Source of the DNA: Diplodia intermedia
Taxonomy: Eukaryota > Ascomycota > Dothideomycetes > Botryosphaeriales > Botryosphaeriaceae
DNA length: 64,000 nt
Assembly: GCA_021495925.1 (NCBI GenBank)
Contig: JAKEKT010000031.1
Span: forward strand, 186,001 to 250,000
Direction of reading: 5' to 3'
Position numbers and translations under genes: made by a program. Shown in pieces: positions 46,432 through 56,372 of the stretch. Position 1 is the stretch's first letter, and each line of letters opens with the position of its first letter. The notes under the pieces were generated by a model, which did no database searches, was not told the DNA's origin, and was given only the letters and a program-made list of their open reading frames with translations.

Positions 46432-48674
46432 ATGATCAGCCATATAGGCCTCACCGTCTCGCACCTGCCAACCTCCTGTTCGTTCTTCCTGGCCGCGCTC
46501 CAGCCGCTCGGCTACCGCTACATTGGCCAGCAGGGGAATCAGGTCGGCTTTGGCCTCAAGGACGAGGCCGACTTCTTCCTCTGCCAGGAGACTCCTGGGT
46601 AGGCCGCGCGCCAAAGCCCCGTCCATCGTCACTGCTGACCCTCGCCAGAATCAAGGCCGGCGCCGCCCACATTGCCTTCTCGGCGCCTGATCGCATCGCC
46701 GTGAGGAATTTCTACACGGCAGCCCTCACCGCCGGCGCACGTCCTCACGGCTCTCCCGCCACGCGCGATGCCGAGAACGGCGTCTTCAACGCCGCCGTGC
46801 TTGACTTCGACGGCAACAGCATCGAGGTCATGTACCGCGAAAGCGTCGACCCCATGGACGATTCGCAGTCCGTCGGCGGCTTCAGCAGGGTTCTGACCTG
46901 GCGGAAGTCGGTCAACGGAAGCGTGCGCGACGACGAGTCCGTCGCCAGCGGTTCCACCGTGAGAACCGCCACCAGGACCGTCGTGCCGTACCAGGCGCCG
47001 AAGAGTGCCGGCCCCGGCTCCGTGTATGCCCCGTCGGTCAAGGCCGAGTCGGTTGCGCCCAGCCTGCCGCGGACGCAGTCGGCGCCTGTCGTGCCGCGGG
47101 CCTCGAAAGAGGAACTGAACCCGGAGCTGATGGCTGATGCCGGTGCTCGAAAGATCATCGGCACGCTCATCGGCGCCGCCGCCGGCGCCGCCGTGGCCTA
47201 CGCCATGGTCAAGAGCGAGCGCGACAGCGCCAAGGAAGAGGCCGCCGCCGTCGCCGCGTCCCAGGCCGGGTCGCAGAGGGCGCAGTCGGTGAGGGAGCCC
47301 TCCCAGAAGGCACAGTCCGAGTACGCCTTCACGCCGTCGCAGGTGCAGCAGATGATCCAGTACGAGCGTGCGCCGTCGCAGCGCGGCTACAGCGAGACGG
47401 AATCCCTGTACAGCGCTCCGCGCCAGCGCATGGCCATCGAGGCGGCGCCTCCGCGCAGCACTCATGCGCCCACGCTGGTGTCGGCGCTGCAGTCGGGCGC
47501 CACCACCGTCAGGCAAGCCCACCGCAACTTCAGCGAAACCGAGTCCATGTACAGTTCCGCCGACAGCCGCGACCGCTACTCGCGAGCGCTGGAAAACGCG
47601 CCGCAGACGGTCAAGAACCTGAACCCGACGTGCGTCTCGGTCGCGCCAACATCGGCGTCGAAGCGCAATGAGGACGTGGAGTATGTGCCGGCCTCGAGCG
47701 TCGGCCCGCGCAGCACCTACTCGCGCAAGAGCGGCGCGCCTTCTGTCATCTCCGAGATGCCCAAGAGCAGCCGCGCGCCCTCGCAGGCTCCTTCCAAGTC
47801 GGGCTCGAAGGCCCCTTCTCTCATCTCCAGCTTCCGCCCCGACGACGACGACGACGACCGCAAATCGCACGCCTCGGAAGCCCGTCGCAGCAGCGCTCCC
47901 AGCGCCCACAGCTCGCGCTCCAGAGCCGAGCGCCTCGACGTGGTCGACGAGAGCGCCGAGCGCCGCAGCTCCGCGGGCAGCGTACGCTCGCTTCACAGCT
48001 CCAAGTCGAAGGCCAAGTCGCTCATCTCCAGCTTCGTCCCGGAGGACCGCGAGGACTACCCGCCGACGCCGCCCAAGTCAACCGCCCCCTCGGCCGTCGA
48101 GCGCCGCAGCTCGGCCGCCAGCGTGCACTCGGCCAAGTCCAAGGCCTCAACCGCGAAGCCGCAGGACGCCTCGAAGGCGCCCTCCTTAATCGGCAGCATG
48201 CTGGGCCGCAACAAGGCATCCGAGAACGACGACGACGGCCCCTCGGACCTCGACACGGTCGCGCCCTCGGACTCCATTTCCAACGCCGGCTCGTCGCGGT
48301 CGTCGCTGCGCCGCTCGTCGCGGAAGGAGGAGCGCGACGACGGCGACGACGGGCGGAGCTCGCACAGTAGGCACTCAAGGCACAGTAAGCACAGCAGCTC
48401 CTCGAGGCACTCGTCCAAGTCCAAGCACCGCGACGAGGACGACAAAAAGAGCCACGTTTCGTCGCGCTCCCACAAGAGCAGCTCGAGTCGCAGGAGCGAG
48501 CGCAAGGACGACGACGTCGTCCGTCCGTCCACCATCAGCGAGCCGAGCGAGGCCAGCACCATCAAACCGTACAAGCCGCGCAAGGACAGCGTGGTGAGCC
48601 TCCCGACCAGGAAGCTGGAAGGCAGCATGGTCGAGGGCGGTAAGAATAGGAGTGTGGTGAGTTTTGCGGGCTGA
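46432..48674 (+). CDS. VOC (glyoxalase/dioxygenase-like) domain protein with long disordered SR-rich tail
   Basis: Two exons, 46432-46598 and 46649-48674; intron 50 nt; 730 aa. Residues 1 to about 130 form a vicinal-oxygen-chelate domain: MISHIGLTVSHLPTSCSFFL (first-strand His), then FFLCQETPGIKAGAAHIAFS and VLDFDGNSIEVMYRE (terminal-strand Glu). The remaining 600 residues are disordered and rich in Ser, Arg, Lys and Asp. A glycine-zipper segment near 221-240 (IIGTLIGAAAGAAVAYAMV) could insert into or associate with membranes. Three related motifs recur at about residues 441, 510 and 563 (SKAPSLISSF, SKAKSLISSF, SKAPSLIGSM). The VOC part suggests metal-dependent small-molecule chemistry or resistance; the tail suggests scaffolding. 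Function unknown. Confidence 0.85.
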
Positions 48675-50066
48675 AAGCAAAGACGGCGGTGCAGTGCTGT
48701 CTAGATCCACACCTGCGTCCGGATAGTTGCTTCAACTGGCCAGGCAGTGAAAGCGTGATGTCGTTTGCAGGGCATGACGGCGTAATCTCCTTCTGCAATC
48801 AGTTGCACGAGTATGCATCGGATGAGTAATGTCTCTCTCCTTTGTTTATCTCTTTCCCTTTGGAAGGTACATATGCATTGATTGGTGCGCTGGGTAGGTG
48901 GCCTTTTCTTCCGGCTTTTCCTTCATCCCCGCATATCACAAGACCCAGTGTCTTGGGATAAGGTGTGGACCATTTTCCTTTCTGCGCCTACAGATGCGAT
49001 CATCTCTGGCTGCTGTTTTTCTCTATATATTTCCCTCCTTTTGCATCAGTGGCGCTTGGGTTCTGCTTTTGTTTTCGTTCTGGCTCCATCTCTCTCGACA
49101 GAACCACGTAACTTGTAGATTTGAACGCAAGTTCAGCTATTGGGCAGGTGCGGCCAAGAGCCGCGATGCTCTGACCTTTGGATTCTTCTTCTCTCGCATC
49201 ACTTGTACCTGAGAGACATTATACAGACGGAAAGACGAATGTCATATACAGAATTTTTCGAACGATACTCTCGAGTGTGGTGATGTAAGTGGGAAACCCG
49301 TCAAGGTGTTGTTGAGTGACATAGACGACCACAGTGGGTTGCAGAGAACCATCCAACAGGTCAGTCTCCAGACGTAAATACGAGTCTTGAATGCGTGCAC
49401 ATTTATCCATGCAATGGATTCAACTACCCATGTAAGAAGAATGTATCGCCTTCGGTAAGCTCAAACGGCTTAAATACTCTGTCACCAGCTGTGAGGTCGA
49501 ATAGCAGGCTCAAAGTATTCAAACGGAACCCTTTTCTGTTTTGCATTGGGCCGAGTGGGCGTATTCTACCCGTCGTCCTCCTACCCGCCCTTTGATGCAA
49601 TCGGTAGAGCTGTGCAATGCTCCCCGAAAGTCTCTGCCCTCCCTCTATGGACAGCTAAGGCAAAGACCTGGAAATGACTACGGGTTGAGACTGTGGGAGC
49701 ATGCAGAAAGGAGCTACTGTCTGTGGTCCCGCCACGGAGAGTTGAACCAAACGGCGTGACGTAACCGTAGAAAAGAAGATCATAGCGTCTGCACATAGCC
49801 CGTTGGATCAATTGCCCATAGGCGGTGAGGCCTCACCAACTGTTATCTTACATGCGCGAGTAATTCTATCGGAACACATACGCACCACACAGCTGCTTGC
49901 CTGCCCAACACTTCTCCATTCCCGTCAATGCATCGGGCAGCAACGAAGACCGGGCGAACCTACTCACCCCACCTCAACAGCTGCTTTCACCGGAGGCCCC
50001 ACTCACCCGGCGCTAAACGTATACGCACCGCTTAGATCCGGAGGGGGGAAGAAAAGACAACGACAA
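48675..50066. other. Intergenic between convergent VOC and GAA1 genes
   Basis: 1.4 kb without a recognised gene. A D-arm-like gcaatcggtagagc near 49598 was checked as a possible tRNA and does not fold into one. Confidence 0.35.
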
Positions 50067-52149
50067 TCAGGAAAAGAAGCCCCCACTGACCACGACCGCG
50101 CCTACGAACCACGCCGGCCACCACACCAACCACACGACCACCTGCGTCCACAAGCCCCACACGTGCCACCCGAACGCCGCCTGTACCAGCACCTGCCTGA
50201 TGGCCGCCAATCCGACCCACTCGCCAACGTTCAGCAGCCCTTTCCCTTCTAGCCCCTGGCTCGCGATGCCGACGACCGTGACCGGGCTGAGCAGGATGAG
50301 GAGCGTGTACTGAGCGCCCGCGAGCAGGAGTTTGCGGTTGCGAGAGGCCGTATGGGAGGGTGGCCGGACGAAGGTGAGGGGCGCGGCGCAGAGGCCGACG
50401 AGGAAGGAGAGGGAGAAGTTGAGGGTGGCAAGGGCAGAGAAGAACATGCCGAGGAGGAGGAGCGAGAAGCATTGCAGGAGGCAGGTTTCCTGGGTCGTGA
50501 GGGTGCGGTGTAGTTGGCGGATGAGGAGGAAGGATATCAGCGGCGGTGCGGCAAGGGTGATGGTGGTGACGAGGATGAAGGCTTTGCCGAGGTGCTTTTC
50601 GGGAGGTCAGTTGAGTGCTGTGCTTCGACCATGGGGGTTTGAAGTAACTTACGTCGCCGGATGTGTGGTTGAAGATGTTGAGGGGAATGAGGCCGAGGGC
50701 GTGGACACCGCTGACGAAAGCAAGAGGCAGGAGCAGGTTGCGCTCTACGGTCGTGAAGATGACGGATGGGACGATGGCGATGTCGCTCCCTTCCTTGACG
50801 ACGGTCATATCCAGCTTCTTCTCGTCTTTGGTTTCTGTTGAAGCGGGCTTCTCGTCGGGGACAGGAGGACGTCCGCTCTGGACCCAGAGTGCGATGGCCG
50901 TTATGGTAAAGTTTACGGCAATCAGCATGGCGCTGGGAAGATAGGTTCCAATGCTGACGAAGCGATTGGCCTGCATCAGGAGGTAGAAGAAGAAGCTCTG
51001 GTGCAGGTGCTCGAGGAGATTGTTCAGGCTGCGGAACAGACTTTCCACCGTCCTGCCCAGAGACATCTCGTCGTGCCATCCACTGCCCACAGTCTGGAGC
51101 GTGATGGCATCGACGTGGTAGGGAATGAAGGCGCTGTGGGGGCCGGAAGCATGGCCGAGACCCTGGCTGATCATGCCGCGGAGCATTGTCAGGAGCCGTT
51201 CGTCATAGGTATCCTTGTGGTCCCACATGCGCTGGAGCGTGCACCCGATGCCCATTTGGCCGCTGGCAATGGCGACGGCAGTGTTGAAAAGGTCCAGGTT
51301 GGGGAGCTGGCCATTGACGCCGTCGTAGAGCACGTGAAGCTTGTCGAAGCGGTGGCCCCAGGGGCCGGCTGGGTACTCGATAGCCACGGCTCCCTGAAGC
51401 GCCCCGCTCTTGAGAGGAAGGGCCTCGACTTTGGTGGGGTCGTGGGCGTTGTGGTAGGCATCAACCCAGGCCTGAGAGCCGGCGGTGGTGTCGCTGGTGA
51501 TGAGGACGATGATGTCCTTGGACCAGAGCGACCACCCTGCGCAGTGGAATTAGAACAGCGCCATGGCCGGGCAGCTTGGAGGGCATACTCTTGAAATAGC
51601 GGGCGAGCGTGAGGGCCAGAGCAACGCCGCTCTGGTTGACCTCGCCATCAACCGTCTCCCAGGATGCAACCAGCACGACGGCTTCGGTGGCATCGGCGCG
51701 CGGCCCTTGGATCACGCCGTAGACGTTTTCGCCGACGACGTCGTTTCCCGGAAGCTTGTACGTGTACTTCTGGCGGGCCGTCTTCAGACCGGCCGACTTC
51801 AGGATGTCCTCCAGCGTCTGGCTCCGGGCGTAGACATCCTTGTCGAGCAGGGCATGGACCTCGTGCCTGAAGGCACGGAAGACGTTGTGCTCGCTGCCGC
51901 CGAAGTAGGTGTGGACCTGGGCGGGCAGCAGCGCGTTCTCGGAAATGTATGTCTGGCGCGAGTAGTCGTTCAATGGCAGCAGGAACAGCCAGATGACGCC
52001 GACAACGATGCACAGAGCGGACAGGTAGGGCGGGATCTTCAGGATGCGGGCATCGCGGCGGAGGCCGAGGATGGCGGGGGCTTCGGCGGAGGCAGAGGGT
52101 CAGCGGGCGGGAGGGCGGCGGAAGAGGGGCGCCTACTGAGCAGAGCCAT
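50067..52149 (-). CDS. GAA1: GPI transamidase complex subunit Gaa1
   Basis: Five exons: a 13-nt first exon 52137-52149, then 51589-52080, 50653-51536 and 50067-50594, i.e. four joins in all with introns 56, 52 and 58 nt; 638 aa. Correctly counted there are four exons. Exon 1 encodes only MALL plus one base. A membrane segment follows (YLSALCIVVGVIWLFLLPLN), then the large lumenal M28-peptidase-like domain (ENVYGVIQGPRADATEAVVL, then DIIVLITS and HKDTYDERLLTMLRGMISQG), then about six C-terminal helices. Gaa1 helps the GPI transamidase in the ER join proteins to GPI anchors. Domain order and length match fungal Gaa1. The start codon lies 152 bases from that of RBD2 on the other strand. Confidence 0.93.
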
Positions 52150-52301
52150 TGCAGGGGCGGGCGGCGGCGTGCAGGCTACGGCGGCGGCATGAGGTGGTGG
52201 TGGTGGTGCGGTGCCTGGCCGGCGAGTCGGCGATCTGGGGCGCGTCGCGTCGTTCGTCTCCCACCGGCCTTTGCGGGCCAGCTGTTCCTGCCCGCAACAC
52301 C
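52150..52301. promoter_or_regulatory. Short bidirectional promoter GAA1/RBD2
   Basis: Only 152 bases separate the two start codons. It includes a G-rich ggtggtggtggtgg tract on the plus strand. Both genes encode secretory-pathway membrane proteins, so shared control is plausible. Confidence 0.6.
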
Positions 52302-53272
52302 ATGCCTCTCGTCGTCCCCAATCTCCATCCGGGGCGCTTGCGCTCCTATGTCCTGCGTCTGCCGCTATGCACCCGCCTTGTCCTGCTCATCATCGTCGCG
52401 CTCAGCGTCGCCACCACCATCTCGCCGGCCCTGCGCCAGAAAACCGCCCTGGTGCCTGACCAGGTCAGCATAACCGCCGGTAAGTCCGCCGTCGATCCGA
52501 TGCAGATCCATCTTATCCAACTGCGTGGCCAGCGTTCCGCCTGAACACCTTCCCGGTGACCCACGTCGGCCTCTTCCACGCTCTCTTCAACCTGCTCGCC
52601 ATCACGCCGCTGCTCGAGCGATTCGAAGCCGAACATGGCACGCTCGTGTCCTTTGCCCTGTTCTCCGGCCGTACGTCCAACCTGCTAGCCAGCCTCGCGA
52701 CTGCTGCTTACCCGACTAGCCTTTGCAACCCTGCCCGGCATAATATACGTCGTCATTGAGCGCGGCATCTTGAGAGGAAACACGCCCGTCCAAGGTGCGA
52801 GGTACGGCGCCAATCTCCCGCGCGGTCCTTCTTGTAATGACATCTGCCAGTGTCTGGGTCTTCCTCCTCCTCGCCGTCGAGGCCATGAAGACGCACAAGG
52901 CGAACCCCTTCTTCAGGTGCGACGCCCGCCCCCCGGCCATAGCCGGCGCTGACACGTAGAAGCCTCGGGCCGTACAAGATTCCCACCTGGACCACTCCTC
53001 TGATCTTCATCCTCCTCACGAGCTTTTTGGTTCCCAACACGAGCCTGATCGGGCACCTCTGCGGCGCCTTCATTGGCTATCTCTGGGGGCTGAACTACAT
53101 CAAATTCCTCGCGCCGCCCGAGAAGATCCTCCGCTGGATCGAGACCAAGCTCAACCTGCTGGTGCGATTGCCGCACTACGTCTCGGTCGACCGCTCCACT
53201 TTCGGCCGTTACGGTGTTCTCCCCTCGACCACCCCCCTGGCGACGCTGCCAACGGGCGTGGCTGGTCCGTGA
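52302..53272 (+). CDS. RBD2: Rhomboid-family intramembrane protease Rbd2
   Basis: Five exons, 52302-52479, 52533-52670, 52720-52801, 52851-52916 and 52960-53272; introns 53, 49, 49 and 43 nt; 258 aa. The rhomboid core is complete: HALFNLLAITPLLERFE (His/Asn helix), the GASVWVF motif with the catalytic Ser in GxS context (rebuilt only by the exon 3-4 join), and GHLCGAFIGYLWG with the catalytic His. The C-terminal end is cytosolic. Family knowledge: Rbd2 is a Golgi rhomboid protease; in S. pombe and Aspergillus RbdB it cleaves the sterol regulator SREBP. The 43-nt last intron is the shortest in the window. The gene shares a short divergent promoter with GAA1. Confidence 0.93.
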
Positions 53273-53731
53273 TTGGCAAATGCCTGCGTTATATCTAGTG
53301 GCGCAGCAGGGAAAGGAATATGCGGCGACGAGGCCATGATACGACGGCATGAAGAGACACATGTAACGCTCTTGTAGAGTATTGGTGTAGCTGCACTGTA
53401 TTGTTCGAGAGATCGACCTGCATAAGGCGTAATGGTGGGGAGTGTCTGAATAGACGAAAATGACATGTTTAGCGCGATGAAAGATCTTGCGTAACAGCGT
53501 TGTGCGAATCCTTGTGGACTTTGAGTAGCCAACCTGCAGTCTGTCAAGGTGTTTGTAGTGGAAGCTCTGAAGTGTATACATGTGTGACGCTCTCGCTAGT
53601 CTCTCCAGCTCCGAGAAGATTGCCGGCGACTCGTTCAGATTCCTCCGTCTTTGTGCTGAACGTCTGCCCATGTGCCCCGATCGGTTTTGTGTAGGATATA
53701 TATTTTACAAATTGCTTCACAATCTAATTAC
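53273..53731. other. Intergenic between RBD2 and tRNA-Ser
   Basis: 459 bases, AT-rich towards tRNA-Ser. Nothing else recognised. Confidence 0.35.
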
Positions 53732-53768
53732 GGCATAGTGCCAGAGTGGTTAATGGGTCAGACTTGAA

Positions 53769-53785
53769 TGCAGCTGCATTTAGTC
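53769..53785 (+). other. Canonical tRNA intron (position 37/38) of tRNA-Ser
   Basis: 17 nt (tgcagctgcatttagtc) between A37 and A38. It includes the self-complementary tgcagctgca and the expected G for the anticodon-intron pair. This is the normal place for nuclear tRNA introns cut by the SEN endonuclease. Confidence 0.85.
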
Positions 53786-53809
53786 ATCTGATGGCTTCGG
53801 CCTCGCAAG

Positions 53810-53862
53810 GTTAGTTCCTGTCGATCCACTTCTCTCTGTGTCACCGTCTAACAGCCCTCCAG
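53810..53862 (+). other. Spliceosomal-type intron inside tRNA-Ser (between positions 53 and 54)
   Basis: 53 nt beginning GTTAGT, with GTCTAACAG (CTAAC at intron bases 39-43) and ending CTCCAG. Length and branch offset are identical to the tRNA-Ala insertion, but the rest of the sequence differs, so this is not a recent copy. It lies directly before T54, leaving TTCGAATC of the B box intact downstream. Confidence 0.85.
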
Positions 53863-53900
53863 TTCGAATCTTGTCTATGTCGTGCATGTCTCTGGCATTC

Positions 53901-53911
53901 TTTTTTTTTTT
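53901..53911 (+). terminator. Pol III terminator of tRNA-Ser
   Basis: Eleven T in a row, 18 bases after the discriminator base. No earlier run of four T occurs within the gene or its two introns. Confidence 0.85.
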
Positions 53912-55436
53912 CTCTTCTCTTTTTCGTCCAGCGGCTGACGGTGGTCAAATTTCCTCTGGCCAAGTGGACGGTGGCCGTTGGGGTCAGAAAGCCACGAAAC
54001 GACAACAGAGTTCATTTTCTGCGGGGCAACGCCCGTCCGCCTTAAGACCAGGCACCATCATTCCACCCAACGCAACCAAGTCGATCGTGACTCCCCTTTT
54101 GGCCTTTCCTTTTTGCTTGTGTGGAGATTATACTGTAGAGCCATGGCTGCACTCCGCGGACCCGCTTATATTTCAGTCTCGCAATACCTCGCTTGGAGTG
54201 TGTGTTTGACGGGAGGCTTGTCAGATCCATATGAGCTTTGATGCGAAAAGTGGCTACGCTTGACAGAGGGAAGTTGATAGTGTGATTTCATCGTTCCTAC
54301 CAATATGGAAGCTTCGGCCCCGCGCGACCATCATACCAGCACACGTCCTCAAAAAGTGAAGTCTGTTACCACGGGGTGTTACAAGAGCCGGAGTATAAGC
54401 ATCGGCCCGGACGCAACTGTCTCGGAACTCCCATCTCACATACATTCCAAACCCGACTGCACGAGCGATTCAACCGATCTCATCAGCTGCCGAAGGGGTT
54501 CCAGGCAGAGGTCCAGCCAGTCCGCGCATGGAAGCAAACCTCGCAGCAAGGCTCCCTGTGGATCAGCGAGGCCGACACGATGCCCACGCTTCCAATCAAA
54601 AATGATGCATCGCCACTATCACTCAGAGTCTATCTTTAGAGAAGGTCTCTGCGCTGTCATTGGCTGCGTGTCAGGGGAATTTAGAAGAGCGAGAAAAAGA
54701 ATGACGGGCTTTTTCCCCGAATCTCGCGTCAGCCACCATACGTGATGATGCAGGTCAGATGGCCGTTATACCGGGTGCGGGGCTGATGAGGCGCCACCGG
54801 ACCAGCCATTGTGCGGTTGGGAGCGCAAGCTTTGGTGTCGGCAACATCCATGTTGGTGGCGGAGCTGTAAATCGAGAGGCATGGGAACTTTCGGCATTGT
54901 CTGCCATTACTTGGGTAAATATAGAACTTCGACGTGGTTGTGCCTTATCCTTGCTACTCAAATCACCGTACACGCACCCGTCACCATGTCCCGGGAAGCA
55001 TGCAAGAGTGCGAGTGAGTAGTCTGTGTGCAACACATGCCACAATGTGCTGTGCGAGTACGAAGAAGATTGGCAGCAGCCTTGTTCCATATCTGCAGCGT
55101 GTTAGAGTACAGCTGGGCCTTGGAAAGATGGCCTTTCACATGCAATCCACTCAGAATGAAGCTGTATGCCATCCATTTCCCACTCGCTATGATGTTGCGC
55201 CGTCCACTCTTTGGCGTGCGCAGAATGATGAAAAGTATGTCTAGGCGTCAAGGTCCAAAAACGACAAGAGACATGCTAGTGGGTGCCAACGCCTTCAAAC
55301 CACAGGAAACAAACAAATCCCAACCCAATGCTGGCGCTGAGGAGACTCCGAGGTAAATCCGAGCATAGATGGTAGGATAGAGGAGCGATAACGAGGAAGA
55401 GAGTCTCCATCAACCCCGCATCAAGCCATGATCGTC
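53912..55436. other. Intergenic between tRNA-Ser and the THN reductase gene
   Basis: 1.5 kb. Frames of up to 161 codons on the plus strand (54305-54745, 54759-55244) show no family motifs. The last part is probably the 3' untranslated region of the reductase gene. Confidence 0.35.
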
Positions 55437-56372
55437 TTACATGCAGGCAGCGCCATCAATTCCCTGAAGTCGCCCAAAGTGGTTAGCGTCTGCTTGCGAA
55501 GTAGAATTGGAGAGGAGTGACTTACGATGACCTTGCCGTTCACCCACTCGCCGTCTTGGGAGGCGAGGAAGGCAACAACGCGGGCAATGTCGATGGGCTG
55601 GCCGACGCGGTTGTGAGGGGACCAGGTGGCGGCGTACTCGTCGACTTGGTCGTTGTTGAGGTTCTCGCCATTGGGGATGTACTCCTTGCAGACGGCGTGG
55701 TACATGTCGGTCTTGATGCCGCCGGGGGCAACGCAGTTGACAGTGACCTTCTTCTCGCCGGCGTCGATGGCCATGCAGCGCACAAACGTCTCAATGGCAC
55801 CCTTGCTGCCCGAGTAGACGGCGTGCTTGGGGACGCCCTTGGCCTGGCCGGTGATGGAGCCCATCAGGATGATGCGGCCACCCTCGGCCATGTGCTTGTA
55901 GGCCTCGCGGGCAACGAAGAACTGGCCGCGGGTGTTGATGGACATGACGCGGTCGTACTCCTCCTCGGTCACGTCCTTGAAGTGGCCGAAGGAGACAACG
56001 CCGGAGTTGGAGCAGCAGATGTCGACCTTGCCGTAGTGCTCAACGGCCTTGTCGAAGAGCTCGGTGGTCTCGGCGACGTTGGCAACGTTGGCCTTGATGG
56101 CAATGGCATCGGAGCCAATGTCGTTCTTGATCTGAGCAACGACCTTCTCGGCGGCGTCGATGCTGTTGGCGTAGTTGACAACAACCTTGGCTCCGCGACG
56201 GGCGAGCTCAAGGGCCATCTCCTTTCCGATGCCACGGCCTGCGATGCTAGTGGTCAGAGGGGCGGGATCGATGCAGGAGTCAGCACTACTCACCGGAGCC
56301 AGTGACGACGGCGACCTTGCCCTCCAGGCTCCAGCTGGGGGTAGCGCTGCCAGATCCAGTGCCGACGGCCAT
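55437..56372 (-). CDS. BRN1: 1,3,8-Trihydroxynaphthalene reductase (DHN-melanin pathway)
   Basis: Three exons, 56294-56372, 55526-56238 and 55437-55463; introns 55 and 62 nt; 272 aa. NADPH motif TGSGRGIG lies at residues 24-31; catalytic Ser154, Tyr168 and Lys172 lie in LMGSITGQAKGVPKHAVYSG and SKG. The THN-reductase signature APGGIKTDMYHAVCKEYIPN follows, and a 27-nt last exon gives GIDGAACM. A C-terminal Met is found in trihydroxynaphthalene reductase of Magnaporthe, whereas its tetrahydroxynaphthalene reductase ends in Ile; this supports the 1,3,8-THN form. The enzyme turns 1,3,8-trihydroxynaphthalene into vermelone. A TATA box (ctatatag, 56495-56502) is about 125 bases upstream. The nearby CMR1-like regulator makes this part of a melanin cluster. 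Confidence 0.95.

Larger units (their letters stand above)
53732..53882 (+). tRNA. tRNA-Ser(UGA) with two introns: canonical 37/38 and a 53-nt GT-AG intron in the T arm
   Basis: Acceptor GGCATAG (53732-53738); D arm CCAGAGTGGTTAATGG; anticodon stem TCAGA/TCTGA around loop CTTGAAA, anticodon TGA at 53765-53767. A 17-nt intron (53769-53785) lies after base 37; its third base from the 3' end is G, able to pair with C32 as in other eukaryotic pre-tRNAs. The long variable arm TGGCTTCGGCCTC marks a class II tRNA. T stem GCAAG (53805-53809) is then broken by 53810-53862, after which TTCGAAT CTTGT, acceptor CTATGTC and discriminator G follow. Joined, T stem GCAAG/CTTGT and acceptor GGCATAG/CTATGTC pair fully, each with one G-U pair, and the T loop has the standard 7 nt. 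Confidence 0.9.

Noticed and set aside
46629..47996. 455-codon minus-strand frame antisense to the VOC gene
   Set aside because: Exact antisense of Ser/Arg-rich coding DNA; composition follows from the true gene.
49590..49770. D-arm-like GGTAGAGC with a later ggttgagact resembling tRNA boxes
   Set aside because: D stem, anticodon loop and acceptor do not pair under any placement I tried, with or without an intron.
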